Positions 17,169 through 25,792 of a stretch of 64,000 nucleotides of DNA are shown in pieces. The translations under genes were made by a program, and so were the position numbers. The stretch comes from an uncultured Verrucomicrobia subdivision 3 bacterium. GTDB lineage: Bacteria > Verrucomicrobiota > Verrucomicrobiia > Limisphaerales > UBA11358. The DNA lies in assembly GCA_903865745.1 (NCBI GenBank), contig CAIPKV010000032.1:62001-126000 (forward strand), written 5' to 3'. Under the pieces are notes generated by a model. The model was not told the origin of the DNA. It made no database searches and saw nothing but the letters and a program-made list of their open reading frames with translations. How positions within the stretch are numbered: the stretch's first letter is position 1; the number at the start of each line of letters is the position of its first letter.

Positions 17169-18814
17169 AGTTTGGTCACGGTGTAGGTCTTGGATTTGAA
17201 TCCGCCCCCGTCGTTGGCATCATCGCGGTTCAAATACGTTTCTTCGCGTGTCACGTTGAAACCATCCACTTCCAGCGGATTGGTTTCCTTAAATAGCTTG
17301 GCCATGATCGTGCCGATGACTTTCTTGCCTTTATCCTCATCGGCATCGGGTCGCAGGCCAGGCACGGTGATGTTGGCGCCATCGCAGAGACCGAAAAGAT
17401 CCGTGGCGGTCTGCGGGCAATCCAGTTCGCCTGATTCTTTGACCGCCAGCACCACGGAGCGCAACCACACCAGCGCGGGGTTGCTCACCCGCGCCTGCGC
17501 TTGCTGGTGACCATCCATAACCGGCACCGTCTGGAAGAGATTCTGCATGATCCAATCCAATATCTCCGCCCAATCCCGGAAATCATGCCGGGTCTCGGTC
17601 GTGCGCGACCGGCCTTGCGCGTGCCATGCGCGAATCACCGCGAACACGCAGCCCAGATAATACGGCTGCCAGTGCCGCACATGGCTCAACAAGTCGCCTT
17701 CTTCATATTTATGGAATTGATAGCCGGGCGGCTGTTTGCGGATGCGGATGATGTTGCTCCGGTTGGCAAAATCCTGCGTCGTGTTCACGCCGTTCGAACT
17801 CAAGAGGATGAAGAATCTCTCCGGCGACACCCCGACGTCGCCGCGATGTGGCACCCGGCAGGGAAAGGTCCCATCGGCTGTTAGGAATGCCTCCAGATGC
17901 GCGCTGTCAAAGCGGCCACGAAAATTGTCGAACTGGATGAACGGCCGGCCCGCCACCAATTGCTGGTTTAAACTTTCGTCCACCGATCCCACGCCACCCT
18001 GGCGACTCGTAACCAGTGACACCTTCTCGTTGTAAACGGCCGCGTTAATTTTCTGGCGGTAAGTCTTGCCCGACTGCGACTGGTCGGCTTCGGCGACATC
18101 CGCCGGTACGCGGCTTTTAAGAAACCCACCCATTTGCAATGCCGGCGAAATCAAACTGGCCATCGCCCGCGCCAGATCACCCGGTGTCTGGAAATCGAAG
18201 TCGGTAAACAAAGCGTTTAGGTGTGTAATCGCTTCTGGCAAGGGGATCACCGGCGGCAGTTTGCCACCGGTGATGAGCAGTCGGGTCACTTCGTCGTAAC
18301 CCGGTCCGGCGGCCACCAGATCGCCGTCAATTTCGCGCAACACCGGGCAGTTGATCAACCCCTGCACGCGCGATAGATAGTTTGCCGCCTCCGCGCTCAA
18401 CAAGAGTGCCTCCGCCATGTCATGCGCGCAGGTGATTGGCTTCAGCACCAGTTCCCCTTTCTGTCCGGTACGCCAGGCAAACAGCCGGGCATGTTTCTCA
18501 AACAAGGAGCGCGCTGCCGCTGGCCGCAGAATATCCAGCGCCAGCAGCCCGTCGTCCCGCTGTACCAGCGTCACCACCGCGCCGCCGCGCAGGAACACCT
18601 GATGGCTTGGGCCAATCAGCTTGAATAAATCTTCGGCCGTGTTGGAGATTGTGACGTCGCCGCTGGGCAAAACCACATGTGGCAATTTGGCGGCCACCGC
18701 CTCGCGCAACTGCTCCGTAGTTCCCTCAATTCGATTTTCGGCGGACCACTGGCAAAATGCTTCCGCCTGCAAGTCGGGCGCAACTTCTGCGATGGTTGAA
18801 GTATCTAGGGGCAT
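17165..18814 (-). CDS. Phage/plasmid-type replication helicase-like ATPase
   Basis: The preferred start is the ATG at 18814 (MPLDTSTIAEVAPDL), which overlaps the primase stop by 10 bp; the track start at 18955 would overlap by 150 bp. 549 residues. A P-loop-like ADQSQSGKTYRQK lacks the first canonical Gly (Asp in its place). It is followed by PFIQFDNFRG at the Walker B position, FILLSSNG (sensor 1-like) and DFANRSNIIRIRKQ (arginine-finger-like). This order fits D5/SF3-type helicases of mobile elements. It sits second in the primase-helicase operon. Confidence 0.65.
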   Translation of the reverse strand: MPLDTSTIAEVAPDLQAEAFCQWSAENRIEGTTEQLREAVAAKLPHVVLPSGDVTISNTAEDLFKLIGPSHQVFLRGGAVVTLVQRDDGLLALDILRPAAARSLFEKHARLFAWRTGQKGELVLKPITCAHDMAEALLLSAEAANYLSRVQGLINCPVLREIDGDLVAAGPGYDEVTRLLITGGKLPPVIPLPEAITHLNALFTDFDFQTPGDLARAMASLISPALQMGGFLKSRVPADVAEADQSQSGKTYRQKINAAVYNEKVSLVTSRQGGVGSVDESLNQQLVAGRPFIQFDNFRGRFDSAHLEAFLTADGTFPCRVPHRGDVGVSPERFFILLSSNGVNTTQDFANRSNIIRIRKQPPGYQFHKYEEGDLLSHVRHWQPYYLGCVFAVIRAWHAQGRSRTTETRHDFRDWAEILDWIMQNLFQTVPVMDGHQQAQARVSNPALVWLRSVVLAVKESGELDCPQTATDLFGLCDGANITVPGLRPDADEDKGKKVIGTIMAKLFKETNPLEVDGFNVTREETYLNRDDANDGGGFKSKTYTVTKL

Positions 18815-20013
18815 TCGCAAATTCCTTGGTTCTGGTAGCTGACATTCGCCAGCCATTTTTGATGAATCTCGGCCCGGGTCGGTTTTTGGCAGATTGACTC
18901 CAGCGCTGGCTCTGGATTCAGATAAAGGAGCTCCTGCAATTTTCCGCCCGTCCACAAATTCGCTGGTTTGGCCAGCGGCTCATCCGGCGTCCAGATCGGA
19001 TTTCCGTTCGCCGCGTACTTCATTGGTTCATCCACCCAGCGCTTGCGTGTCGGCGGCAGCTTCGGCGCCGGTGGGCCGTCCTGCCCGCGATGACATCCCG
19101 GTAGCCGCGTCAAGCGCACCGCCGTCATCGCCGCCACATCGGCTCCCAGCACCGTCAACAGTGGCTTGAGCTTGGCCACCTTCGCATCCCAATCCGGCTT
19201 GCTAGTCGCATCAATCCGCACCAGCGTGTGAATGCTCCGCCCGCCTGAGGTGTATATGGCCGCAATGCGCAGGGGCATCTGCACCAACGCCGCCAGCCAA
19301 AGGCGTTCATCGGCTTCGTCCGATTCGACCACCAAGTATCGCCACGCCGTCACCGACTCCTCGCTGCGACGGGAACGCCGCCCGCCGAGGCGCGGATTCG
19401 GATGAAACTCCCCGTCCACCGGATTGCAGAGAAACCACACGCCGTCCCGACAACCGTTTTGGAGATGATTCAGCCCGCCCGCATCGAAAGGGGGCTCGAC
19501 ATACGAGCACACATGCCGGCCCTGTGATTTAAAAATATCGAACACGATTACCGCCTCGCCGGGCCGATACAGGTGATGCAGAAATGTCGCCGGTGTCTGG
19601 CTCGCGGGGCAGAGCCGCGAACGCGCCCGCACAAAATCAAAATCGACCACCGGCTGCTTTGCTGCGATCCGCGCCAGAGTTTCCGGCTTGAACTTTAATT
19701 TGGGACGGCGCGGCGTGACAATCCGCGCGCCTGGCGCTCGGGTGGCTTTGCTCGCCGCCGCTGTCCTCGCGGTTGCGTGGGTGGCCGACGTGAGCTTGTG
19801 CTGCAAATCAGCCTCCGACCAGGGTGGCTGGCACGTCCGATTCCAATCTTGCATCACCGCCAGAGCGTCAGCGTCGCTCAATCCAAACCGGCGCACTAGT
19901 GCCACGGCCACCCGGAAAGTTGCCGTATGGCCGCCCTGACCGCTGATGGCGGGTGGACACAGGCGCAGATATTTCCGCGCCAGTTCGATCGGCTCGGGAG
20001 CTTTCAGATTCAT
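18805..20013 (-). CDS. Primase-like replication protein with PriCT-type N-domain
   Basis: 402 residues. The N-terminus (ARKYLRLCPPAISGQGGHTATFRVA ... WNRTCQPPWSEADLQHKL) is the helical domain often fused to primases of mobile elements. The central part YLVVESDEADERLW ... RIAAIYTSGGRSIHTLVRI resembles the archaeo-eukaryotic primase core, with E-S-D acidic residues and the SGGRSIH motif. It probably synthesises primers or initiates element replication. Its ATG overlaps the upstream excisionase-like gene's stop (ATGA) and its end overlaps the helicase start. Confidence 0.7.
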   Translation of the reverse strand: MNLKAPEPIELARKYLRLCPPAISGQGGHTATFRVAVALVRRFGLSDADALAVMQDWNRTCQPPWSEADLQHKLTSATHATARTAAASKATRAPGARIVTPRRPKLKFKPETLARIAAKQPVVDFDFVRARSRLCPASQTPATFLHHLYRPGEAVIVFDIFKSQGRHVCSYVEPPFDAGGLNHLQNGCRDGVWFLCNPVDGEFHPNPRLGGRRSRRSEESVTAWRYLVVESDEADERLWLAALVQMPLRIAAIYTSGGRSIHTLVRIDATSKPDWDAKVAKLKPLLTVLGADVAAMTAVRLTRLPGCHRGQDGPPAPKLPPTRKRWVDEPMKYAANGNPIWTPDEPLAKPANLWTGGKLQELLYLNPEPALESICQKPTRAEIHQKWLANVSYQNQGICECP

Positions 20014-20243
20014 TGGCCCTTCACCTTGCTCATCGCACGGGCATCAAGGTGGGACTTGATCAGTCGCGGGTTAAACCAAATCAACCGGCCAATCCGCACG
20101 TGGGGCAAGTTCTGCTGGTTGGAGCGGAGCCAGCGCAGCGAGGGCCGGCACGCCGGATTAGGGAATAAGGTTTCCAGCAAACGCGGCCCGTCCACCATGC
20201 CAGCCAGCCAATCGTTGTTTATTTGTTCTGCTTGCATCGTCAT
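20010..20243 (-). CDS. Small DNA-binding (excisionase/AlpA-like) protein
   Basis: The upstream half of the listed 141-aa ORF would run through the divergent control region, so the start is taken at ATG 20243 (MTMQAEQINNDWLAG); ATG 20237 is also possible. The ~77-residue product has a basic winged-helix-like C-terminus, RPSLRWLRSNQQNLPHVRIGRLIWFNP, similar to the HTH_17 pattern (W...G.lP..rig...f). Such proteins bind att DNA to direct excision or activate the integrase. It is first in the replication operon. Confidence 0.65.
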   Translation of the reverse strand: MTMQAEQINNDWLAGMVDGPRLLETLFPNPACRPSLRWLRSNQQNLPHVRIGRLIWFNPRLIKSHLDARAMSKVKGQ

Positions 20244-20323
20244 GTGTAAAGCATATCCGCAATGCATATACAGTCCAATAAGTATATTGATATTTAATGC
20301 ATATATGTTATGCTTTAAAAAAT
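20244..20323. promoter_or_regulatory. Divergent operator/promoter region
   Basis: An AT-rich 80-bp gap between the HTH regulator and the excisionase-primase operon. It holds inverted copies TAAAGCATA (20247-20255) and TATGCTTTA (20309-20317), plus direct copies of AATGCATATA (20261-20270 and 20296-20305). Symmetric sites between divergent genes are typical of a lysogeny-like switch, probably bound by the adjacent HTH protein. Confidence 0.6.
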
Positions 20324-21067
20324 ATGAGAGTTTCACCCTTAAAGCATACGCTGGCCGTCTTGCGCATCCTGGTCGGTTTAACACAAAAAGAAATGGCGGC
20401 CATCCTACATTGTTCGGCCCCGACCATACAGGCAATCGAATTGGGTAAATTGAATTTGAGTGAGAAACTGGCGGGTTTGGTGTCCCTCCAGACCGGCATC
20501 AACCTCGCCTGGCTTTTAAAAAACGATGTCAACCAACCGCCGATTGATATTAAGGGGAAGGCCTACACCAAGGAAACGTTTGAGGAATTTCAAGCCGTTA
20601 ATCATATTAGACAAACACCGACAATGGAAAATGAAGTGGCAATATATTATCAGGAAAAATTTATTGAGCGGCTTCACGCCCTCCTCATCCGAGCCTATAT
20701 CAACGACGACACGGATCTTTGTGTCTACAAACTTTCCAAAGTTTTTGACGAATTGGAAAAACAATTCCACGTCACCGAGGCCGACCGCAATGCGATTTAT
20801 CTCAACAAACGTCCGAATCTTGAGGCTGATGCGAAAAAGGACAACCCCCTTTCTTGGATCGAATGTATTTCAGGGTTTTACGATGTTTTGGACCTGGAAG
20901 AAAAAAAGAAGATCGCCGCAAGGGGGTTAAAACTGTATTCCGAGGCGGAACTGAAGGAACAAAATATTCAAAGTGTTTATCTCGATGATAACGGCCAGTT
21001 AATCGTGAACCGTTTATCTCAATCAAAGCCAATTAATTTAAAACCAAAATCCAAAAATAAGAAATAG
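20324..21067 (+). CDS. HTH (XRE/Cro-like) island regulator
   Basis: The preferred start is ATG 20324 (MRVSPLKHTLAVL); the track start at 20297 lies inside an operator repeat. Residues 5-60 form a Cro/CI-type helix-turn-helix (LRILVGLTQKEMAAILHC and SAPTIQAIELGKLNLSEKLA). The remaining ~180 residues are unrecognised, charged and largely helical, with a basic Lys/Pro-rich tail. The gene is AT-richer than neighbouring host genes. It probably represses the divergent excisionase-primase operon and itself. Confidence 0.8.
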   Translation: MRVSPLKHTLAVLRILVGLTQKEMAAILHCSAPTIQAIELGKLNLSEKLAGLVSLQTGINLAWLLKNDVNQPPIDIKGKAYTKETFEEFQAVNHIRQTPTMENEVAIYYQEKFIERLHALLIRAYINDDTDLCVYKLSKVFDELEKQFHVTEADRNAIYLNKRPNLEADAKKDNPLSWIECISGFYDVLDLEEKKKIAARGLKLYSEAELKEQNIQSVYLDDNGQLIVNRLSQSKPINLKPKSKNKK

Positions 21068-21074
21068 GCGTCCA

Positions 21075-22385
21075 TCACTTAGATGCTGGACTGGATTCAG
21101 CCGGCATTATTCCGAACCACTCCGCCGCCGCCGTCGGCCGCAGCCGTTTCAGATAATTTGTGCGGATAACCTGCGGGCTGTTGCCCGCCTCATCGGCCAC
21201 GCGCGGCACGTCGCCACATTCAGCCACGCGGGCGGAAATGTAGGTGTGCCGGAGCGCATTGTGTTTCCAAGCCAGCGCCTCGATTTCATTCTTAACATCG
21301 ACGGTGTCCGTCGCCGTCTTTAAAAGCTGCTTCGTGGTGTTCACCAAAGAAACGACTTTCCCGTTTTTTTTGGCCAGCGGGAGCAAGAACGCTTTCAAGT
21401 TCGCTTTCAATGGCACAATCCGACGCGTGTCCGTTTTCGCATTTTCGGCTTTGACCTCGATAAACCCTTCTTCCAGGTCAATATCCTGCCAATCGAGCCG
21501 CGCAATTTCCGCGTGACGCAGGCCGGCAAATCCGCCAATGACAATCATCGGCAAAATCCGGTTATCGGCCGCAGCAATCAACCGCCGCATTTCATCGGCG
21601 GTGTAGATGGAAATCTGCCCCAACTTCCGCGCCGAGTAGTTTTGGACACCTTCCAGCCAGTCCGTGCCCTTCGCCAGATAGCCGCGCAATACCAGCCAGC
21701 GATTGAAAAACCCGATGACATCGCGGTGGTTTCGCCGCGTCCGCTCGGCCAATTCCAGCCCGGTCAAATAGTCGGCAATTATTTTCGGCGAGAGTGTGGA
21801 GACTTCCTGATTGAAATTTTCTGCGAAACGATCCAGCACGTTGGCCAACTGTTTTCGACGCAGGTTGGATTTGCCATCCGACTCGGCCTGCGTCTTCATC
21901 TTTCCGACCGCGTCAGCCACGGTAATCTTGGGCAGTTCGACGGCGTTACGTTTCAACCAGTCGCGGGTGACTCCCAGCGGGGTTTCCCGACCACCCAACA
22001 TTCGGCGGATTTCGCAAATTTCGCCGACCAGCTCATCTATCTCTTTTTCTATCTTCGTTTCACCCGCCTTGCCTTTGATGAAGGCGCGGGCTCGGATAAG
22101 GACGTGAGCATCGGCGGATTTGAGATTGAGGACTTCGGATTGGCCTTCCGTGATCTTATCAACGGCTTTGTCGGCGGCTTTGCGGGCCTCGGCCATGGTG
22201 GAGCGCCAGACTAGTTTGCGCTGCCCATTGGCACGGTAATCCAGCACGAAGCGAGTGACGCCATTCTTGAGGGTGGGGCGAATCCTGACGGAGATGCCGT
22301 TCTTTTTGAACTCTTTGACCGCGCCAGCTTCGGGAGTGTGGGAGTTTTCGGATTCCTTAACGGAGGTAGTTGCATCTGCGTTCAT
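21075..22385 (-). CDS. int: Tyrosine recombinase (phage-type integrase)
   Basis: 436 residues. The catalytic set can be placed: R290 in GGFAGLRHAEI, K317 in ENAKTDTRR, H375 and R379 in KHNALRHTYIS, and the nucleophile Y411 in RTNYLKRL. The second His/Trp position is Asn (GNSPQVI, residue 402), a common variant. A core-binding SAM-like domain (about 155-245) precedes the catalytic domain. It lies 57 bp from the tRNA-Pro 3' end and transcribes away from it, the classic arrangement for an island integrase acting on the tRNA attachment site. Confidence 0.93.
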   Translation of the reverse strand: MNADATTSVKESENSHTPEAGAVKEFKKNGISVRIRPTLKNGVTRFVLDYRANGQRKLVWRSTMAEARKAADKAVDKITEGQSEVLNLKSADAHVLIRARAFIKGKAGETKIEKEIDELVGEICEIRRMLGGRETPLGVTRDWLKRNAVELPKITVADAVGKMKTQAESDGKSNLRRKQLANVLDRFAENFNQEVSTLSPKIIADYLTGLELAERTRRNHRDVIGFFNRWLVLRGYLAKGTDWLEGVQNYSARKLGQISIYTADEMRRLIAAADNRILPMIVIGGFAGLRHAEIARLDWQDIDLEEGFIEVKAENAKTDTRRIVPLKANLKAFLLPLAKKNGKVVSLVNTTKQLLKTATDTVDVKNEIEALAWKHNALRHTYISARVAECGDVPRVADEAGNSPQVIRTNYLKRLRPTAAAEWFGIMPAESSPASK

Positions 22386-22442
22386 CTATCCACATGATAG
22401 ACTACGGATAGATTTTAGTCAATATATCGTTTATATTGAAAA

Positions 22443-22457
22443 AAATGGTCGGGGCGG
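22443..22457. repeat. Proximal attachment repeat (attL-like) in tRNA-Pro
   Basis: AAATGGTCGGGGCGG, identical to 11920-11934. It covers the encoded CCA, the discriminator base and the 3' acceptor strand of tRNA-Pro, so integration keeps the tRNA intact. Confidence 0.72.
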
Positions 22458-22523
22458 TGAGATTCGAACTCACGACCTCTTGCACCCGAAGCAAGCGCGC
22501 TAGCCAGACTACGCTACGCCCCG
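22446..22523 (-). tRNA. tRNA-Pro (anticodon CGG)
   Basis: The cloverleaf is complete on the minus strand: acceptor CGGGGCG/CGCCCCG, anticodon stem CTTGC/GCAAG with loop TTCGGGT (anticodon CGG), T-arm GTGAG-TTCGAAT-CTCAC, discriminator A and encoded CCA. 78 nt. It is the attachment target of the adjacent island. Confidence 0.95.
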
Positions 22524-22723
22524 ACAAATTAGTTTTGAAGGATGCCATGCCGGATGCAAAATGCAATCTGAAATTCCATCCAACTGGCGTCGGGCAGGTA
22601 GTGCCCTGGTTTTATTTTGGTGTTGCCGGGAAGATTTTTATAACCAGATTGGTGCCGCACGCGTCTGTTCGAATTGACGCGATTCTGGGAACCGGGTTCG
22701 CGCCGCAAATCATCCATCAAATC

Positions 22724-23158
22724 ATGGCAAAAAACACCTGGTTGCTCATTTTCGTTGCGGTGGTTTTGGCGACCGCCTATGTGGTCTTTTTCACCGACTG
22801 GTTCCGGCCCCACACCGTGACTATCTTTCACACTTGTCGCAATGTGCGGTTCCGTCAGGGGCAGGAAAACAACCAGCCGGCGGTGATTTTTGGGCTCACA
22901 CGCCCGCTGAAGATTACCGAAATCAAGGTTGTGGTCCTCGCCGACTATCAAGCGAACCACAACGTCCTCCCGCTCTGGCATCTGGTGGCCAGTTCGAATG
23001 CGGTACCCGAGAAAACTTTTATTTATGGCCAGCACATCCGCGGTCTCAAGCCGGAGGTTCCCGGCACCCACGCCCAGCCGCTCACAAATGATGTCACCTA
23101 CCGGCTGCTCCTCACAGCTGGCAATCTTCGGGGCGAGCACGACTTCATGCTAAAGTAG
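22724..23158 (+). CDS. Conserved small membrane-anchored protein, unknown
   Basis: The listed 240-aa ORF starts inside the antisense of tRNA-Pro; its first residues (VRFELTTSCTRSK) are the familiar artefact of translating a tRNA gene. The ATG at 22724 gives 144 residues: MAKNTWLLIFVAVVLATAYVVFFTDWF (one membrane segment), then a soluble ~115-residue domain rich in beta strands. No catalytic motif is seen. The gene overlaps the 3' end of rnhB on the other strand by 9 bp. Confidence 0.6.
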   Translation: MAKNTWLLIFVAVVLATAYVVFFTDWFRPHTVTIFHTCRNVRFRQGQENNQPAVIFGLTRPLKITEIKVVVLADYQANHNVLPLWHLVASSNAVPEKTFIYGQHIRGLKPEVPGTHAQPLTNDVTYRLLLTAGNLRGEHDFMLK

Positions 23159-23803
23159 GTTTGTCGGTTTCAGCGGTGCGAAAGTTTTACGGTGGATGAG
23201 GCAAGCGCCATGTTTAGCGATGGCTGCCAGATGTTTTGCCGTGCCATAACCTTTATGTGCCTCAAAACCGTATTCAGGAAACTGCCTGGCATACTCCCGC
23301 ATCTGCCGGTCGCGCGTCACTTTGGCGAGCACACTCGCGGCGGCGATGGAATAGCTCCGCGCATCGCCCTTGACGATGGCGGTTTGCGGGACGCGCAAGG
23401 TCTTTACCGGACGACCATCCACGAGCGCGTGCGGTGGCAACGGATTTAGCTGAGCCAGCGCTTCGTTCATAGCTCGATGCGTGGCTTGGAGGATGTTTAT
23501 CTCATCAATGACGTCCGCATCGACGCTGGCGACGGCGAATTCAATCTCGGCGCAGCGGGTAAGGAATTCAAAATACCGTTCGCGCTGGGACTCGGTGAGT
23601 TGCTTGGAATCATTGAGCCCGGCGAGCTCGGCAGGCAGGCCGCATTCCGCCCAGCGTGGGGGCAGGATGGCGGTGGCAGCTACCACCGGCCCAGCGAGCG
23701 GCCCCCGCCCGGCCTCATCTACGCCGGCAACGCGCGTAATCTGTTGCTGCCAGAGCACGCGTTCGAATTCAAAGCGATCTAGTTCGTCGGTGCGTGCCAT
23801 CAT
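23150..23803 (-). CDS. rnhB: Ribonuclease HII
   Basis: RNase HII removes ribonucleotides misincorporated in DNA and RNA-DNA hybrids. VAGVDEAGRGPLAGPVVAAT contains the metal-binding D-E pair; further signatures are GLNDSKQLT, the Asp in ALVDGRP, and SYSIAAASVLAKVTRDR. 217 residues, standard length. It starts MMARTDELDRF. Confidence 0.96.
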   Translation of the reverse strand: MMARTDELDRFEFERVLWQQQITRVAGVDEAGRGPLAGPVVAATAILPPRWAECGLPAELAGLNDSKQLTESQRERYFEFLTRCAEIEFAVASVDADVIDEINILQATHRAMNEALAQLNPLPPHALVDGRPVKTLRVPQTAIVKGDARSYSIAAASVLAKVTRDRQMREYARQFPEYGFEAHKGYGTAKHLAAIAKHGACLIHRKTFAPLKPTNLL

Positions 23804-23884
23804 TTGGATTTTTGGTGATTTCGGAGAACTGTCAAAATCAAAATCAGTGTTTCATCTGTATTCACCTGCGGCTAAAATCTAACT

Positions 23885-24418
23885 ATGAAAATCGAATCCC
23901 TCCGCATCGGCATGAAGGTGCGTCATCCGCAGTACGGTTCTGGTCAGGTCAAAGCTATTTCCGAAGCGGTGGCGGAAATCCAGTTCGATGATGGCGTCAA
24001 GCGTACGGTTGCGCCCGAAGCCAGCGGCTTGGAGTCGATGGAACTGCTCGCGAACATCAATGGCTTGGAACTGCCCTTGAAACAATTGGTGGCGGAAACC
24101 TTGGCGGCGGCGCTAAAGCAGCGGGCGCTGGAAAAATCGCATGCCGTCGTGGAGCAACTCGGCCTGCGGTGGAACGGCGGCCGGCTGGTGCTGCACCCGG
24201 CGGACGCTGCGTTGCAGACGAAGGAAGTGCCGCTGGAAGTATTTTTCCATAAAATCGTGATGGTCCGAAATAATTTGCGCGTGCTAGAACAGAAAATTAA
24301 CGCGCATGAGAAGTTATCGGATGGCGAGAAGGTGGAGATGCAACAATATATTACCAAAAGCTACGGCTCACTAACGACATTCAATGTGCTGTTCAAGGAG
24401 AAAGAAGATCAGTTTTAA
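23885..24418 (+). CDS. Conserved hypothetical protein with SH3/tudor-like N-terminus
   Basis: 177 residues. The first 45 (RIGMKVRHPQYGSGQVKAIS ... IQFDDGVKRTV) form the small beta-barrel seen at the ends of UvrD-type helicases and CarD-like proteins, which usually contacts proteins or nucleic acid. The rest is mostly helical with no motif I recognise. It is divergent from rnhB with an 81-bp promoter gap, and convergent with ribBA. Confidence 0.65.
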   Translation: MKIESLRIGMKVRHPQYGSGQVKAISEAVAEIQFDDGVKRTVAPEASGLESMELLANINGLELPLKQLVAETLAAALKQRALEKSHAVVEQLGLRWNGGRLVLHPADAALQTKEVPLEVFFHKIVMVRNNLRVLEQKINAHEKLSDGEKVEMQQYITKSYGSLTTFNVLFKEKEDQF

Positions 24419-24433
24419 TTCCGAAAGCTAACA

Positions 24434-25633
24434 TTAGAGCAGATGCCCGAGCTTGTCCTTCTTGGTTTTCAGGTAGCGCTCATTGTGCGGGTTGGGCTTC
24501 ACCTTGATGGGAACCTGCTGCGTAATTTTCAAACCGTAGCCTTCGAGGCCGACGATTTTCTTCGGATTATTGGTCAGCAAACGGATGGTTTTCAAACCTA
24601 AGTCAACGAGGATTTGCGCGCCGAGGCCATATTCGCGTAAATCCATCTTGAAGCCGAGTTTTTCATTGGCCTCCACGGTGTCGTAGCCCTGCTCTTGCAA
24701 TTTGTAAGCCTTGATTTTCGGCGCGAGGCCGATGCCGCGGCCTTCCTGCCGCATGTACAGAATCACACCGCAGCCAGCCTCGGCCACTTGCTGCATGGCG
24801 GAATGCAATTGCGGACCGCAGTCGCAACGGCGTGAACCGAAGACATCGCCGGTGAGACATTCGCTATGGACACGCACGAGGACATTCTTCTGTCCAGCCA
24901 CGTCACCGCGCACGAGGGCAAGATGATGCTGGCCATCCACATTGGAACGGTAGAGGTGCAGGTCGAAATCGCCATAGTCAGTCGGCATCTGCACGACTTC
25001 CTCATGTTCAATGAGTTTCTCGCGCGTGCGGCGGAACTCAATGAGCGCGGCGATGGAGCAGATTTTTAATTTATGCTTCTTGGCGAACTTCAATAACTGT
25101 GGCAGCCGTGCCATGGAGCCGTCATCATTGAGAATTTCGCACAGTACACCGATGGGGCGCCGGCCGGCGAGGCGCGCGAGGTCCACGGTGGCCTCGGTAT
25201 GACCGGCGCGTTGTAGCACACCGCCCGACTTAGCGCGTAATGGAAATATGTGGCCCGGTTGCACCAGGTCTTCCGGCACGGCGACGGGCGCGGACATGAT
25301 CTGAATGGTCTTGGCGCGGTCGGCGGCGCTGATGCCGGTGCTGATGCCGCGCGCGGCGTCCACACTGACTTGGAAATCGGTGCGGTGGCTTTCGCGATTT
25401 TGCTGCACCATGCGGTCAATGCCGAGCTGCTGCAAGCGTTCGCCCGTGGTCGAGACACAAATCAAACCGCGACCGTGTTTGGCCATGAAGTTGATGGCGG
25501 CGGGCGTGGCATGCTGGCCGGCGACGATGAGGTCGCCCTCGTTCTCGCGGTCGGCGTCGTCCACCACGATGACCATTTTGCCGCGGCGGATGTCGGCGAG
25601 AACGGCCTCGATGGAGTCAAGTTTGGTTTTCAT
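24434..25633 (-). CDS. ribBA: Bifunctional DHBP synthase / GTP cyclohydrolase II
   Basis: Provides both entry reactions of riboflavin synthesis: ribulose-5-phosphate to 3,4-dihydroxy-2-butanone 4-phosphate, and GTP to the pyrimidine precursor. The N-half has [15 protein letters not shown] and [11 protein letters not shown] (RibB). The C-half has [21 protein letters not shown] (zinc Cys triad) and [10 protein letters not shown] (RibA). The ATG at 25633 ([15 protein letters not shown]) is preferred to the upstream GTG. No FMN riboswitch signature is seen upstream. Confidence 0.96.
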   Translation of the reverse strand: MKTKLDSIEAVLADIRRGKMVIVVDDADRENEGDLIVAGQHATPAAINFMAKHGRGLICVSTTGERLQQLGIDRMVQQNRESHRTDFQVSVDAARGISTGISAADRAKTIQIMSAPVAVPEDLVQPGHIFPLRAKSGGVLQRAGHTEATVDLARLAGRRPIGVLCEILNDDGSMARLPQLLKFAKKHKLKICSIAALIEFRRTREKLIEHEEVVQMPTDYGDFDLHLYRSNVDGQHHLALVRGDVAGQKNVLVRVHSECLTGDVFGSRRCDCGPQLHSAMQQVAEAGCGVILYMRQEGRGIGLAPKIKAYKLQEQGYDTVEANEKLGFKMDLREYGLGAQILVDLGLKTIRLLTNNPKKIVGLEGYGLKITQQVPIKVKPNPHNERYLKTKKDKLGHLL

Positions 25634-25792
25634 CAGCGCGAACAGCCTAGTCGCAGCGCTGGGAAAAGTCACATCATTCGTAATCGCGTTCCGGTGCGGA
25701 TTTTGTTTGCGGCATCAGCTACTTTGATTAAAGTGAACTGGTAACTTTTCGAATCATCGTGGCGAGGGAGGCGGTTGGAGCCATGAAACCAA

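Larger units (their letters stand above)
11920..22457. mobile_element. Integrative element inserted in the tRNA-Pro(CGG) 3' end
   Basis: The 10.5-kb segment is bounded by identical 15-bp direct repeats (AAATGGTCGGGGCGG) at 11920-11934 and 22443-22457. The right copy is the 3' end of tRNA-Pro (CCA, discriminator, acceptor strand). A tyrosine integrase lies next to the tRNA, as is usual for tRNA-targeting islands. Cargo and maintenance genes are: excisionase-like protein, primase, helicase-like ATPase, a small partner ORF, an HTH regulator, a zinc ribbon/putative nuclease-like pair and a Fic protein. There are no conjugation or capsid genes, so it looks like a satellite-type or mobilisable genomic island rather than a complete phage or ICE. 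Confidence 0.75.

Noticed and set aside
22255-22503. 82-aa plus-strand ORF ending GGEIRTHDLLHPKQAR
   Set aside because: Antisense of integrase start and tRNA-Pro; the tail is a tRNA-translation artefact.
22436-22723. N-terminal part of the 240-aa plus-strand ORF beginning in the tRNA region
   Set aside because: Residues VRFELTTSCTRSKRASQTTLRP are the usual artefact of translating the antisense of a tRNA gene; the gene is started at 22724.
25634-25792. FMN riboswitch upstream of ribBA
   Set aside because: The conserved AGGGGY and related blocks of the RFN element are absent.
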